Below, one piece after another: positions 52,836 through 62,551 of a DNA stretch of 64,000 bases. Under the pieces are notes generated by a model. The model was not told the origin of the DNA. It did not search any database and worked only from the letters and a program-made list of their open reading frames with translations. Positions within the stretch are counted from its first letter, which is position 1; each line of letters opens with the position of its first letter. A program made the position numbers and the translations under genes. Where the stretch lies: contig NZ_JABBEA010000001.1 in assembly GCF_012912005.1 (NCBI RefSeq), positions 558,001 through 622,000 of the forward strand. Direction: 5' to 3'. Origin of the DNA: Paenibacillus sp. SZ31. GTDB lineage: Bacteria; Bacillota; Bacilli; Paenibacillales; Paenibacillaceae.

Positions 52836-52864
52836 TGAACGACGCCTCCTTCGTAATAAAATGT

Positions 52865-52904
52865 AAAAAAAAGCCCTTATATTCGTGTTGCTCAATATAA
52901 GGGC
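52865..52904 (-). terminator. Attenuating terminator between lasso precursor and kinase genes
   Basis: GCCCTTATATT (52873-52883) pairs perfectly with AATATAAGGGC (52894-52904), an 11-bp stem with a 10-base loop. Eight T residues follow on the minus strand. It lies after the precursor stop and before the kinase ribosome site, so most transcripts should end after the precursor. Confidence 0.9.
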
Positions 52905-52973
52905 GGAGGCGAAAAGCTGGATTTGTTGCATTCCGCCCTTTAAGTATGATGACACTTCATAAAACTTAATAAC

Positions 52974-53111
52974 TTAGGAAGTTGGATCGTACAGATCTGC
53001 ATCGTGAACCGTTACCCAGTCAATTTGTCTGTAGCCAGTACCGGCCATCGTTTGATTGACTTCCAACACTTCAAGAGCTGGTGCTTGCCATTCCTTTTTT
53101 TCCATTTGCAT
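52974..53111 (-). CDS. Paeninodin-like lasso peptide precursor (45 aa)
   Basis: A 45-residue precursor missed by size cut-offs. The leader is 'MQMEKKEWQAPALEVLEVNQTM' with the 'WxxPxLEVL' motif recognised by B1, and Thr21 sits two residues before the cleavage site. The core is predicted to start at Ala23 and has 23 residues, from 'AGTGYRQID' to 'DLYDPTS'. Asp9 of the core would form the nine-residue macrolactam ring with Ala1, as in paeninodin (also 23 residues, Ala1-Asp9, C-terminal Ser). The final Ser45 is the expected kinase target; core Tyr5 and Tyr19 are candidate sulfation sites. AAAGGAGG stands 8 bases before the ATG. Confidence 0.92.
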   Translation of the reverse strand: MQMEKKEWQAPALEVLEVNQTMAGTGYRQIDWVTVHDADLYDPTS

Positions 53112-53140
53112 CGTATTCACCTCCTTTCATGTGCCCTCAT

Positions 53141-55072
53141 TCAAAATTTCCGAATGAACCGATAGACGATCAGACTATGCATCATCAATCGCAGATCTGG
53201 ATGAGACGCAAGTTCAGGTCTCGGACTCGGAAAATTGGCCAGAGCAGACTTGATACGCTCCGTGTTTAATATGCCAGCGACCTTGCTGTCAGAACACAAG
53301 GCATGCAACTCGGCCGTAAAGGCATCCCAATTCGGAATGATGCGATGTAACCAATCCGCCGGCTGAACACCCCGTACCCGCTGATTCAGTCTGACCTTAT
53401 CAGGCAACTCCGGTGAAGTAGCCCGGCGAATCAACGAACGATCCGTCCCTTGTTTCACATATTGTTCAATCGGTACGGACAGGCAGAACCGAATGACTCT
53501 GGCATCGCTTGTCGGGTCACGCTCCCAAGCCCGGTAACGGAGAGAACATTTCGTGGCGACAGCACCGTTTTTGTTCGCAATGGCCAGATTATTGAATTTC
53601 TCGGCACGCACTTTGAGCGCATCCGCCTGGGCACCGCCCTGCAGAACGATAATGGATTTGAGTCGTTCCAGTACACCCGTTCTCTGCGCAAAATCAGGAT
53701 GAATCAACTGTACGGATGCGGCCTGGCTGGCTCCTTTGGACTGAGCCTTGAACCAATCCGGATATGCCTTTTTCCCTGTGATCTTGGCTATACGGGAGAA
53801 AGGCATGCCAGTGCGTTCACTATACTGCTGCATCTCACGGAACCAGCGGTACCAACGGCCACTTTTCAGCAGACTGGCGTAATAATCCAGAGCCGGACCC
53901 CAGGAGATGGTGAAATTACCACGTGCCCCTGTGAGTAGAATGCCTGCATCCTGCTGGCTCGCTTTTTCATAGAATCCGCGTATCCAGAACGAATTTTCAA
54001 AGTATTTATAGGGCATCTCCATAATGTCGAGCCAAGTATCCACTTCACTGAGAGGACTTCTGCCTTCAAAATCAAGATAGTTCTCTGTGATATTGCCGAC
54101 GTGATTAATCGTGGAACGAATGAAGGGTCTCTCGTCTGCCAGCAACGTTTTCGATGTATAATCAGTGAAATCCGGCACGGGAACATAACTATAGGCATGC
54201 AGTCGTTTGCCCTGACTTCTCAGTGTTCCGGAGGCAAAACCAACAACGGCTCCCGAGTCGAGCCCTCCACTTAATGCAGCAGCCACTTGCCTGTGAGTTC
54301 GCAATCGTGATCCGACCGCCTGCCCAAAGACCTCTCGAAACGCTTCTACATATTCACCGTCGGATTTAAGCCTTAGAGGCTCCACTTCATCCCAGCGATG
54401 ATATTGCTTTAGTTCCAGCCTCCCGTCCCGGAAGACAAGTGTATGTGCAGAAGGCAGCTGACTTATTCCCCGGTATACGGTCGAGTTGATATCTGCTGAA
54501 TCATGCATGTCAGGAATGGCAAGGAACTCAGATAACCAGGTCTCATCAAGTTCTTTATGTACCCCTTCAAGTCCGAGCAACGGATTCATGAGTGTGCAGA
54601 AAGCAAAACGTGAACCATCATGTCGGTAATAAAAAGCTCTCATGCCTGTAATGTCTCTTGCTGCATATAGTTTGCGATTCCGATCATCCCAGATGGCAAA
54701 TACAAAATCCCCTAGTAATCGAACAGCCACATCGTCTCCCCAACGCTGATAGGCACGCAGGATCAGTTCACTATCCGCCAACATAGCCAGTTCTGCTCTG
54801 GATATCTGTAATTGATCTGCCAGTTGTTCCCGATTATCCAGGATCGCATCTGCTGTGATGGTCAGACCACTATCCTCATCATATAAAGGCAGCTTCTCGC
54901 TTACCGATTCCGGTGTAATCCACTGGGCATGACAGCTAAGGAACGCCTCATTGCCTTTCCAGACCCCTGTCGTATCTGCAGGCACATGCCCCAGGCTTGC
55001 GTACAAACGCCAGCTGTCTTCCCATAGCGCCTGCTGACCATCGTTGTGAACAATTCCCGCTATGGCGCTCAT
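53141..55072 (-). CDS. Lasso peptide macrocyclase (asparagine synthetase-like)
   Basis: A 643-residue 'C' protein that adenylates the ring Asp side chain and closes the macrolactam. The N-terminal amidotransferase-like domain begins 'MSAIAGIVHND' without the nucleophilic Cys at position 2 of true glutaminases, as usual for lasso cyclases. The synthetase domain has the PP-loop 'AALSGGLDSGAVVGFA' near residue 265. I start at ATG 55072 (GGGAGG 7 bases upstream). It overlaps the sulfotransferase stop (ATGA) and ends 30 bases before the precursor. Confidence 0.93.
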   Translation of the reverse strand: MSAIAGIVHNDGQQALWEDSWRLYASLGHVPADTTGVWKGNEAFLSCHAQWITPESVSEKLPLYDEDSGLTITADAILDNREQLADQLQISRAELAMLADSELILRAYQRWGDDVAVRLLGDFVFAIWDDRNRKLYAARDITGMRAFYYRHDGSRFAFCTLMNPLLGLEGVHKELDETWLSEFLAIPDMHDSADINSTVYRGISQLPSAHTLVFRDGRLELKQYHRWDEVEPLRLKSDGEYVEAFREVFGQAVGSRLRTHRQVAAALSGGLDSGAVVGFASGTLRSQGKRLHAYSYVPVPDFTDYTSKTLLADERPFIRSTINHVGNITENYLDFEGRSPLSEVDTWLDIMEMPYKYFENSFWIRGFYEKASQQDAGILLTGARGNFTISWGPALDYYASLLKSGRWYRWFREMQQYSERTGMPFSRIAKITGKKAYPDWFKAQSKGASQAASVQLIHPDFAQRTGVLERLKSIIVLQGGAQADALKVRAEKFNNLAIANKNGAVATKCSLRYRAWERDPTSDARVIRFCLSVPIEQYVKQGTDRSLIRRATSPELPDKVRLNQRVRGVQPADWLHRIIPNWDAFTAELHALCSDSKVAGILNTERIKSALANFPSPRPELASHPDLRLMMHSLIVYRFIRKF

Positions 55073-56337
55073 GATTTTCCTCCCCGTAGAATCTTGCGCT
55101 GTGAAGCCCAAGCGCTGATCTGATGACCAAATGGTACCCATGATTTGATACGCTGTATTTTGCTTTGAGCAGAGGCCAGTTGGAGTTTCAAGCGCTCCCG
55201 CTCGCCGTATCCCCGTTCCAGTCGATGATCTGCTGCTCGTAGCGCGGCCTGTAACTGCCTGATCGTTGCCAGCGCAGCCAACGTCGGATCTGTCTTTTCC
55301 TTTCCTTCGACAACTGGATCATTCCGATTCGCGAGCGAATCACGAACAACAGAATCAGCTGGCTGCATCCGGTATTGTTGCTGCCACTGGCAACCGGTCG
55401 CTACCGTCAACTGATGCGTGATTCGGTCAATGACTTCCTGATCCGGACTTGCTTCATAACGAACACCCGTCCATTGTTCAGCTTCCGCCAGCTGTTCACT
55501 GTACCCCATCCGGTGGAACAGATCTGCACCCATAACACGGCAATACAGTTCAACTTCTTGTGGATCTAATATACTTTTCCAGTTGTTAACAGAACCCTGA
55601 TGAGCCTCTTGATGCGAAGAGAGGAATGGATCACCAACCCCCATACTGTAGAACATGTCAGATTTTGCACTATCCAGAAACTGTCCATACTGTTCCATAC
55701 CCTGTTCATATCGAATCCCCAGAAATGCACATAGTTTCTCGAGTTCTTCCTGAGGTCTGGCGACCAATTGTTCATATTGCAGTTCATGCGCATTGGTGTG
55801 TGGTTCGGCAAAATAATCATTCAGGCGGAGCATACCCAGTGTGAGATCTACGGCTTTCATATTTAATTTGCTACTCTGCAGACTATGAGTCAGGTCGAAT
55901 GCTTCACCTGTATGACGGTTTACCTTTTTGAATGATGCTGCTATAGCCAGAGGATTACGCTGGAGATGAATGCGCTTGGACTGCGGGAACAAACGATCCA
56001 GCCATTCAAGCATGTAATAATAACGCGGAGATTTATCAACGATGAAGTCTGCTCCACTGCCTTCCAGGAATCCATTGTAGATCTCAAGAGCAAAACTTCT
56101 GCACGCCTTTTCGAAAACATCCTCAGATACCATGGCATTGTAGAACTGACGCATGATGGAGCTGCCACCGTAAGCACGTGAATCGGTCTTTGGCAGATCG
56201 ACAAGGCTCATCAGAAACCACATTTCCTGGGTGGCAAATATACGACTGTGATTTTGTAGCATGACGGTGGACAACGAGCTACCACTGCGGGGAACACATA
56301 GTAAGAAAACAAGTCCGTTACCTTGAGCGTCGATCAA
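55069..56337 (-). CDS. PAPS-dependent sulfotransferase, first gene of the lasso operon
   Basis: A 422-residue sulfotransferase. The 5'-phosphosulfate loop is 'LCVPRSGSSLSTVML' (residues about 13-28) and the 3'-phosphate motif is 'RIHLQRNPLAIAASF' (near 140). 'DKSPRYYYMLEWLDRLFP' and 'YEQLVARPQEELEKLCAFLGI' are also typical. A Gln/Arg-rich coiled coil and a basic end ('RGYGERERLKLQLASAQSKIQRIKSW') form an extra C-terminal region of about 100 residues. Its stop overlaps the cyclase start (ATGA), so it belongs to the operon. With CysC close by, sulfation of the lasso peptide, perhaps on a Tyr, is a reasonable inference, but its substrate is unproven. Confidence 0.85.
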   Translation of the reverse strand: MIDAQGNGLVFLLCVPRSGSSLSTVMLQNHSRIFATQEMWFLMSLVDLPKTDSRAYGGSSIMRQFYNAMVSEDVFEKACRSFALEIYNGFLEGSGADFIVDKSPRYYYMLEWLDRLFPQSKRIHLQRNPLAIAASFKKVNRHTGEAFDLTHSLQSSKLNMKAVDLTLGMLRLNDYFAEPHTNAHELQYEQLVARPQEELEKLCAFLGIRYEQGMEQYGQFLDSAKSDMFYSMGVGDPFLSSHQEAHQGSVNNWKSILDPQEVELYCRVMGADLFHRMGYSEQLAEAEQWTGVRYEASPDQEVIDRITHQLTVATGCQWQQQYRMQPADSVVRDSLANRNDPVVEGKEKTDPTLAALATIRQLQAALRAADHRLERGYGERERLKLQLASAQSKIQRIKSWVPFGHQISAWASQRKILRGGKS

Positions 56338-56760
56338 TGGCAGCCTCTCCTTTGTTCATTAAAATAAGCATGCAGCCGGGATAGACCAGACTCTACTTTT
56401 GTGTTTGGCAAAACGATTACTACGCACGCTATAGTTCAGCATTTTGCAACATTCCGTCGGAATTTAATCCAAGAGTGATGCAAAATACATGTATTCTTTC
56501 GACAACTCTCAGATACATTATGTATTCATAGTTTTACTCTATGATACAAAATGTATCATGTCAATCTTTTATTTTCACCTTTTCATAAATTGTTACTCTT
56601 TCACTGTATTCTGCTGTCTGTCGTTTAAGCACTTATTCATAATCAATTCTGAGCAGGATGCACAAACGCGAATAAGCTCCAGACATGTTCTGCGAGGAAC
56701 AATGCCTGAAGCCATGAGAGTAATTCATTAGAGAAGTTTGATATGAAAACCGATGAACAA
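56338..56760. promoter_or_regulatory. Lasso operon upstream region with repeated TACAT/ATGTA palindromes
   Basis: This 423-bp AT-rich stretch has no gene. It contains AATACATGTATT (56484-56495), GATACATTATGTATT (about 56511-56525) and ATGATACAAAATGTATCAT (56541-56559). The last two share GATACA-N3-TGTAT(C/T) with equal spacing and look like operators for one dimeric regulator. I could not assign a clear SigA -35/-10 pair. No strong terminator is visible after the MFS gene. Confidence 0.5.
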
Positions 56761-58098
56761 CTAACCTGTAAACCTTACATTTGAACTTTTCCCAGCAGCT
56801 CTGATACTCCCATTTCGCTCTTCTTCCTGATCTGCCCGTGTAGCATCCTGCATCCCGTTCTGTACCTTCACGGTTAACAATACAGCAATTCCCGCGACGA
56901 AAAAGAAGATGAGCGACAGAATACCCCAACGCGTGGAACCAGTGATCTGCCCAACATAACCAAACACAAATGGACCGAAGATCGAAGAGAATTTGCCTGT
57001 AATATTCACAAAGCCAAAATACTCTCCTGTTCTGCCAGCTGGCATCAGATTGCTAAACAGGGAACGAGCTGTGGATTGACTCACACCCTGCACGACACCA
57101 ACCAGCCCAGCTAGTATATAAAAGTGGCTCGCTTGTGTCATGAAATAACCGAGGATCACGATACATATGTACACGGATAAACTCACGATTAATACCTGCT
57201 TTGCGCCCCAGCGCTGCGCCCATGCTCCCAGTAACAAGGTGCACGGGAAACCGATGAACTGGGTTAGCAGCAGTGCGAGCATCAAGTCGGCTGTACCTAT
57301 GCCTATACTTGTCCCATAGATCGTAGCCATCAGAATGATGGTATTAATGCCGTCATTAAAAAACCAGAACGCCACCAGCATACGAATTAACTGGGGAAAA
57401 CGTCGCATCTGACGGAAGGTTTGCCGCAGTCTGCGAACGCCCACCACGGCGTAACCTTTCCATGATCCAGGCATGTCCGGTGATGCAGGACGTCTCGGAG
57501 CATGGCGAAAGATCGGTATCGAGAACAGTAACCACCACAACGATACAGAGATGAACGCAAGCCTTGTACCTGCCAGTGTACTGCTCATCCCAAACCAGCC
57601 CGGTTGCTGGATCATCAGCATATTCACGGCAAGCAGCAAGCCTCCTCCAATATATCCATAGGCATAACCTTTGGAGGATATCATGTCCCTTCGTTCCACG
57701 GGAACCAAATCCGGCAGCATCGCATCGTAAAAGGTGTTACCACCCGCAAAACCAATGGTGGATATGACCAGTAACGCGGAAGCAAGGAGCCAGTCCCCTT
57801 CTCCGATTGCGCTGAATCCCAACGTGGCAAGGACTCCTATGATTGCAAATACACGCAGGAAGTCGCCCTTCCGTCCTGACAAATCAGCCAACGTGCCAAG
57901 CAACGGTGTTAGCAGAGCTACGCACAACATGCCAATGGAGTGTGTGTAGGCCAGGTAGGAGGCTGCGGTATCCGTATCCAGCGTTGCTGCAGCTACAGAA
58001 GCATAGAATACGGGCAATACTGCCGCCAGTACTGTTGTTGCATACGCCGAGTTGGCCCAATCATACATTATCCAAGCCTTGATCGCCTTTTTATTCAC
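56761..58098 (-). CDS. MFS transporter, Atg22/UMF1 family
   Basis: A 445-residue major facilitator protein with about 12 hydrophobic helices. The start 'KAWIMYDWANSAYATTVLAAVLPVFYAS' and 'TPLLGTLADLSGRKGDFLRVF', followed by 'GNTFYDAMLPDLV', 'ISSKGYAYGYIGGGLLLAVNML' and 'GVSQSTARSLFSNLMPAGRTGEYFGF', is the UMF1/Atg22 pattern. Substrate is unknown; yeast Atg22 exports amino acids from the vacuole. The ATG at 58098 has AAAGGAAGG upstream, which is one arm of a 13-bp inverted repeat (see 58103-58166). It is upstream of and parallel to the lasso operon but has no proven link to it. Confidence 0.85.
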   Translation of the reverse strand: MNKKAIKAWIMYDWANSAYATTVLAAVLPVFYASVAAATLDTDTAASYLAYTHSIGMLCVALLTPLLGTLADLSGRKGDFLRVFAIIGVLATLGFSAIGEGDWLLASALLVISTIGFAGGNTFYDAMLPDLVPVERRDMISSKGYAYGYIGGGLLLAVNMLMIQQPGWFGMSSTLAGTRLAFISVSLWWLLFSIPIFRHAPRRPASPDMPGSWKGYAVVGVRRLRQTFRQMRRFPQLIRMLVAFWFFNDGINTIILMATIYGTSIGIGTADLMLALLLTQFIGFPCTLLLGAWAQRWGAKQVLIVSLSVYICIVILGYFMTQASHFYILAGLVGVVQGVSQSTARSLFSNLMPAGRTGEYFGFVNITGKFSSIFGPFVFGYVGQITGSTRWGILSLIFFFVAGIAVLLTVKVQNGMQDATRADQEEERNGSIRAAGKSSNVRFTG

Positions 58099-58102
58099 AT
58101 AA

Positions 58103-58166
58103 ATCCTTCCTTTACATGCATCTCTATTATTTGATCGATGTCTTTCTCCTATTGTAAAGGAAGGAT
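58103..58166 (-). promoter_or_regulatory. Inverted repeat covering the MFS ribosome site
   Basis: ATCCTTCCTTTAC (58103-58115) and GTAAAGGAAGGAT (58154-58166) are perfect 13-bp complements, 38 bases apart. The left arm contains the MFS ribosome site on the minus strand. If both arms are transcribed, the stem would hide that site. A TACAAT in the right arm could instead be a -10 element. Confidence 0.5.
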
Positions 58167-58355
58167 ATCACACTTGTTCACTGTTTCTGTAAAAAATGGA
58201 GCAGATTCTGTTCTTACAACTCATCTTACCTCCGAGGTGAATTTGCGTAATTGTATCATTTTATATCCACTCTCATCACATATCGTCCTCGCCCGTGAAT
58301 ATACTTAATTACCGACAGGCCAAACTGTGCCGCGTAATCAATGGGGGGTGCCTAC

Positions 58356-59525
58356 ATGTCAAATTCACACCAGCCTTACTCGTTCGTCGTGTCGAAGGAA
58401 GATTGGTCGCTTCACCGCAAAGGGTACCAGGACCAGCAGCGCCATCAGCAAAAGGTGAAAGATGTCATCAAGCAGAATCTGCCTGATCTGATTACGGAAG
58501 AAAACATCATCATGTCTGATGGAAAACAAATCATCAAGGTACCAATCCGCAGTCTGGATGAGTACCGTTTTGTGTATAACTACCAGAAGCAAAAACATGT
58601 CGGTCAAGGAGACGGTGATAGTCAGGTCGGAGACGTCATCGGTCGTGATCCCTCTGCTTCGCAGAAACCCGGCAAAGGCGAAAAAGCTGGTGATCAGCCT
58701 GGTCATGATATTGTGGAAGCCGAAGTTAGTATTGAGGAATTGGAAGATATGCTCTTCGCTGAGCTGGAATTACCCGATCTGAAGCAGAAAGACAAAGACC
58801 TGATTGAGACACATACGGTAGTTTTCAACGATATTCGCAAAAAAGGAATGCAGTCCAATATTGACAAGAAACGTACCATTCTGGAAAATCTGCGTCGCAA
58901 TGCAACGACCGGTACGCCAGGCATCCATCACATCAGTCCGGATGACCTGCGCTACAAGACATGGGAAGACAAAATTATTCCACAATCCAATGCCGTTATT
59001 ATTGCCATGATGGATACATCCGGGTCCATGGGTTCATTTGAGAAATACTGCGCGCGCAGCTTCTTCTTCTGGATGACCCGTTTTCTACGCCGTCAGTATG
59101 AGAAAGTTGAGATTGTTTTCCTCGCCCATCATACGGAAGCCAAGGAAGTAACCGAAGAAGAGTTCTTTACCCGTGGCGAGAGCGGAGGCACCATCTGCTC
59201 CTCTGTATATATGAAGGCACTGGATATTATTGACAGCCGGTATCCACCTTCAAGCTACAACATCTACCCTTTCCACTTCTCTGACGGGGATAACCTGACC
59301 TCGGATAACGAGCGGTGTGTGAAGCTGATCGGTGAGTTAATGAAGCGTAGTAACATGTTTGGGTACGGCGAGGTGAATCAGTACAACCGCAGCAGCACAC
59401 TGATGTCGGCTTACCGTCATATCAAGATGGATCAGTTCATGTATTATGTGATCAAAGAAAAAGGCGAAGTGTACAAAGCTTTGCGCAGCTTTTTCCAGAA
59501 AAGGGAAGGAGGCAGCGTTAGATGA
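58356..59525 (+). CDS. yhbH: YhbH, sporulation-associated VWA-like protein (DUF444)
   Basis: A 389-residue DUF444 protein. In B. subtilis and E. coli (YeaH) it is grouped with PrkA and SpoVR in a conserved stress/sporulation set. Its von Willebrand A-like MIDAS start '[14 protein letters not shown]' sits near residue 219. The N-terminal '[24 protein letters not shown]' and '[27 protein letters not shown]'-like '[15 protein letters not shown]' are diagnostic. A low-complexity charged linker lies near 90-120. I start at ATG 58356 (GGGGGG 7 bases upstream). The stop overlaps the spoVR start (ATGA). Confidence 0.92.
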   Translation: MSNSHQPYSFVVSKEDWSLHRKGYQDQQRHQQKVKDVIKQNLPDLITEENIIMSDGKQIIKVPIRSLDEYRFVYNYQKQKHVGQGDGDSQVGDVIGRDPSASQKPGKGEKAGDQPGHDIVEAEVSIEELEDMLFAELELPDLKQKDKDLIETHTVVFNDIRKKGMQSNIDKKRTILENLRRNATTGTPGIHHISPDDLRYKTWEDKIIPQSNAVIIAMMDTSGSMGSFEKYCARSFFFWMTRFLRRQYEKVEIVFLAHHTEAKEVTEEEFFTRGESGGTICSSVYMKALDIIDSRYPPSSYNIYPFHFSDGDNLTSDNERCVKLIGELMKRSNMFGYGEVNQYNRSSTLMSAYRHIKMDQFMYYVIKEKGEVYKALRSFFQKREGGSVR

Positions 59526-60958
59526 CAGATGAAATCCGCGACCTAGAATACGCCATTGCCGAGATTATGGAGATTGCCGATGGATTCGGCCTGGATTATT
59601 ACCCCATGCGGTACGAAATCTGCCCATCGGATATTATTTATACATTTGGAGCTTACGGCATGCCGACCAGATTCAGTCACTGGAGCTTCGGCAAAACATT
59701 TCATAAGATGAAAATGCAATACGACTTTGGACTCAGCAAAATTTATGAGCTTGTCATCAACTCCAACCCTTGCTATGCCTTCCTGCTGGATGGCAATTCC
59801 CTGATTCAGAACAAATTGATCGTGGCCCACGTACTGGCGCACTGCGATTTTTTCAAAAATAATGCCCGCTTCTCCAAATCCAATCGGAATATGGTCGAAA
59901 GTATGGCCGCTACAGCGGATCGGATTAGTAATTATGAGATGGAGTACGGAACGGAAGCGGTTGAAGCATTTATCGATGCCGTGATCGCGATTCAGGAACA
60001 TGTGGACCCACAGCTGATTAAACCCCGCCATTTGGACAAACAACGCTACATGGAGATGAAAATGCGGGAGCAGCGTGGTGAGAAAGCACCACGGCCTGAA
60101 GGCCGCTATGATGATCTATGGTCACTTGACGATGTGCAGACCGAAGAAGCACCTGCCGAAGGCATTCAGGTCCATCACTTTCCGCCTGAACCGGAGAAGG
60201 ATGTTATGTGGTTTATTCAGGAATTCTCGGAAGTGCTGACCGACTGGCAGCGGGATATCATGAGTATGATGCGTGAAGAGATGCTTTATTTCTGGCCACA
60301 GATGGAAACTAAAATCATGAACGAAGGCTGGGCCTCCTACTGGCATCAACGCATTATACGTGAGCTCGATCTGAACAGTGAGGATACGATCGAATTTGCC
60401 AAACTCAACTCCTCCGTGGTGCAGCCATCCAAGCAAAGTCTGAACCCGTATTATTTGGGACTGAAGATTTTCGAGGATATTGAACGCCGCTGGGATAACC
60501 CAACCCGTGAAGAACAGGAACGTTGGGGCCGCAAACCGGGCCAAGGTCGTGCCAAAATGTTCGAGGTGCGTGAATTTGATTCCGATACCTCCTTTATCCG
60601 CAATTACATGACCAAGCAATTAACCGAAGATCTCGACCTTTACGTATTTGAGAAAAAAGGGCCTGATTGGAAAATCACCGACAAGGCCTGGGAGAACATA
60701 CGGGATCAGCTCGTATTTTCACGTGTCAACGGAGGTTCCCCTTATCTGGTCGTGCAGGATGCCGATTATTTGCGGACCGGAGAACTCGTGCTGAAACATC
60801 AATATGAGGGCATCGAGCTGGATCTGAAATATATGGAACGCACCCTGCCCTATCTGTATCGCCTCTGGGGGCGTACGGTACATGTGGAGACACGTGTAGA
60901 GGATAAACCAATCTGGTTTACGTATGATGGTAAGAAGCACCACCGCAAGTTTTTGTGA
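59522..60958 (+). CDS. spoVR: SpoVR family protein
   Basis: A 478-residue SpoVR protein, needed for normal spore cortex formation in B. subtilis. Family patterns are '[34 protein letters not shown]', '[33 protein letters not shown]', '[27 protein letters not shown]', and '[18 protein letters not shown]'. It overlaps yhbH by four bases and is co-translated. The third usual partner, the serine kinase PrkA, is not in this window. A hairpin follows at 61030-61080. Confidence 0.95.
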   Translation: MTDEIRDLEYAIAEIMEIADGFGLDYYPMRYEICPSDIIYTFGAYGMPTRFSHWSFGKTFHKMKMQYDFGLSKIYELVINSNPCYAFLLDGNSLIQNKLIVAHVLAHCDFFKNNARFSKSNRNMVESMAATADRISNYEMEYGTEAVEAFIDAVIAIQEHVDPQLIKPRHLDKQRYMEMKMREQRGEKAPRPEGRYDDLWSLDDVQTEEAPAEGIQVHHFPPEPEKDVMWFIQEFSEVLTDWQRDIMSMMREEMLYFWPQMETKIMNEGWASYWHQRIIRELDLNSEDTIEFAKLNSSVVQPSKQSLNPYYLGLKIFEDIERRWDNPTREEQERWGRKPGQGRAKMFEVREFDSDTSFIRNYMTKQLTEDLDLYVFEKKGPDWKITDKAWENIRDQLVFSRVNGGSPYLVVQDADYLRTGELVLKHQYEGIELDLKYMERTLPYLYRLWGRTVHVETRVEDKPIWFTYDGKKHHRKFL

Positions 60959-61029
60959 GGTTCCAATAGCCCTTTCCCTTTTGACAAAGAGAACCTTAGT
61001 ATCACGCATGAAGAATGGCGACATATCAT

Positions 61030-61080
61030 AAAAAATACAAAAAGCGGCAAGTTCCCGAGACACGCGGGGACTTGCCGCTT
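61030..61080. terminator. Hairpin after spoVR
   Basis: AAGCGGCAAGTTCCC (61042-61056) pairs with GGGGACTTGCCGCTT (61066-61080). The minus strand then has a long T-tract, but the plus strand only GGCATTT, so it looks like a terminator pointing left although no minus-strand gene precedes it; it may still end spoVR. Confidence 0.6.
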
Positions 61081-61222
61081 GGCATTTCAAAATCAATATT
61101 TAAAATTGCGTTTCATCGCATTATGAGATAGAGCCACATTCATCTAATTAAAAAAATTAAAAATCCGATAAATTACATTAATGATCATTCACTATATTGA
61201 TCAAAAGCAAGGGGGGGCAATC

Positions 61223-62551
61223 GTGAGTTATTTGATGAAAATGAAAATCGCTTTGTGCACCATCATGGCTGCTGCACTGATAACAGGTTGTACTAATCAG
61301 GATGCACAGAAAACAGAAGAAACGTCAGAAACAGGCCAAAAAGTATTAAAGGTTGCCTGGTGGGGAAATGATGGACGCAAAGAAAGAACACTGAAGGTTA
61401 TCGAGTTATTTGAGAAGAAATACCCTGATATTAAAGTGGAACCATCGGATGGCCCGAATGGTGAGTATTGGACAACGCTTGCAATGAATGCCGCAGATCA
61501 AGAATTCCCTGATGTCATTCAAATGGACTACAAGTATATTGACGAATTCGTGCAACGCAAGCTGTTGTTGCCGCTGGATGAGTTGGTTTCTTCTGGTGAT
61601 TTGAATATAGCTGATCTGGATGCCTCTTCACTTGCTTCAGGGAAGATCGATGATAAACTGTACGGCGTGGTAACAGGTATTAATGCACAAGGGATCATTT
61701 ACAACCCTGACTTTTTCACGGAAAACGGTATTGAGCCGCCATCTCTAGGCTATACATACGAGGATCTTGCTGAGATCTCAAGGCAGTTGAAAGCAGCTGT
61801 GGATCAGCCCGGGTTTTATCCGATTGGTTCGGGAGAATTGGATTTCCCTTATTATTTGAGACAACGGGGAACTTCTCTATACTCGATTGATGGTAGTACG
61901 CTTGGTTATGACAAGGATGAATACTTGGCGGATTTCTTCAAGATGGAAAAGCAGTTCATTGATGAAAAGTTGATGGCTAGTCCGGAAGAGACCAGAAACC
62001 GTACCGCTGACAAAGATAAGCTTATCGTAAACAAGTTAGCAGCGTTTCATATGCTGACAAGTAATAACGTTGTAAGCTACAGTAAATCGACAGAGAAAGC
62101 ATTAAAGCTCATTCCACTCCCTGGTTACAAAGGCGGTTCAGAAGGCAACTATGTTAAGCCATCCATGTATTTTTCCGTCTCTGCTTATACGAAGCAGACG
62201 AAGGAAGCCGCATTGTTCGTTGATTTCTTCTTTAATGATTTGGACGCAAACGACATATTGCAAGCTGAGCGTGGTGTTCCAGCTACGGCGAAAGTACGCG
62301 AGCATCTGCTCAGTTCGATGAAGGAAGAGGATAAAGAGCAGTATAAATATATGGAGCACGTCGAGCAGCATTCCAGTCCAATTGATCCACCCGTGCCACT
62401 TGTAGCAAACAGCATTAATATTTTATTCACCAAGGCAAGAAATCAAATGCTTCAGGGAGACATCACACCGGAAGAGGCTGCGAAACAATTCAGAGATGGC
62501 GCAACAGAAGTGTTCGCGGAAGTCGTCTCCAATGGGGAAGGATCTAGCTAA
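61223..62551 (+). CDS. ABC transporter extracellular sugar-binding lipoprotein
   Basis: A 442-residue family-1 solute-binding protein for a carbohydrate ABC transporter, anchored outside the membrane. From the GTG at 61223 (GGGGGGG 5 bases upstream) the product begins 'MSYLMKMKIALCTIMAAALITGC', with the lipobox 'LITGC' and Cys23. The mature part has 'VAWWGNDGRKERTLKVIELFEKKYPDIKV', 'MDYKYIDEFVQRKLLLPLDELV' and 'LYGVVTGINAQGIIYNPDFF', all family patterns. No permease or ATPase genes follow; a chemoreceptor gene starts at the next base, so it may be a sensory co-receptor. Confidence 0.88.
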   Translation: MSYLMKMKIALCTIMAAALITGCTNQDAQKTEETSETGQKVLKVAWWGNDGRKERTLKVIELFEKKYPDIKVEPSDGPNGEYWTTLAMNAADQEFPDVIQMDYKYIDEFVQRKLLLPLDELVSSGDLNIADLDASSLASGKIDDKLYGVVTGINAQGIIYNPDFFTENGIEPPSLGYTYEDLAEISRQLKAAVDQPGFYPIGSGELDFPYYLRQRGTSLYSIDGSTLGYDKDEYLADFFKMEKQFIDEKLMASPEETRNRTADKDKLIVNKLAAFHMLTSNNVVSYSKSTEKALKLIPLPGYKGGSEGNYVKPSMYFSVSAYTKQTKEAALFVDFFFNDLDANDILQAERGVPATAKVREHLLSSMKEEDKEQYKYMEHVEQHSSPIDPPVPLVANSINILFTKARNQMLQGDITPEEAAKQFRDGATEVFAEVVSNGEGSS

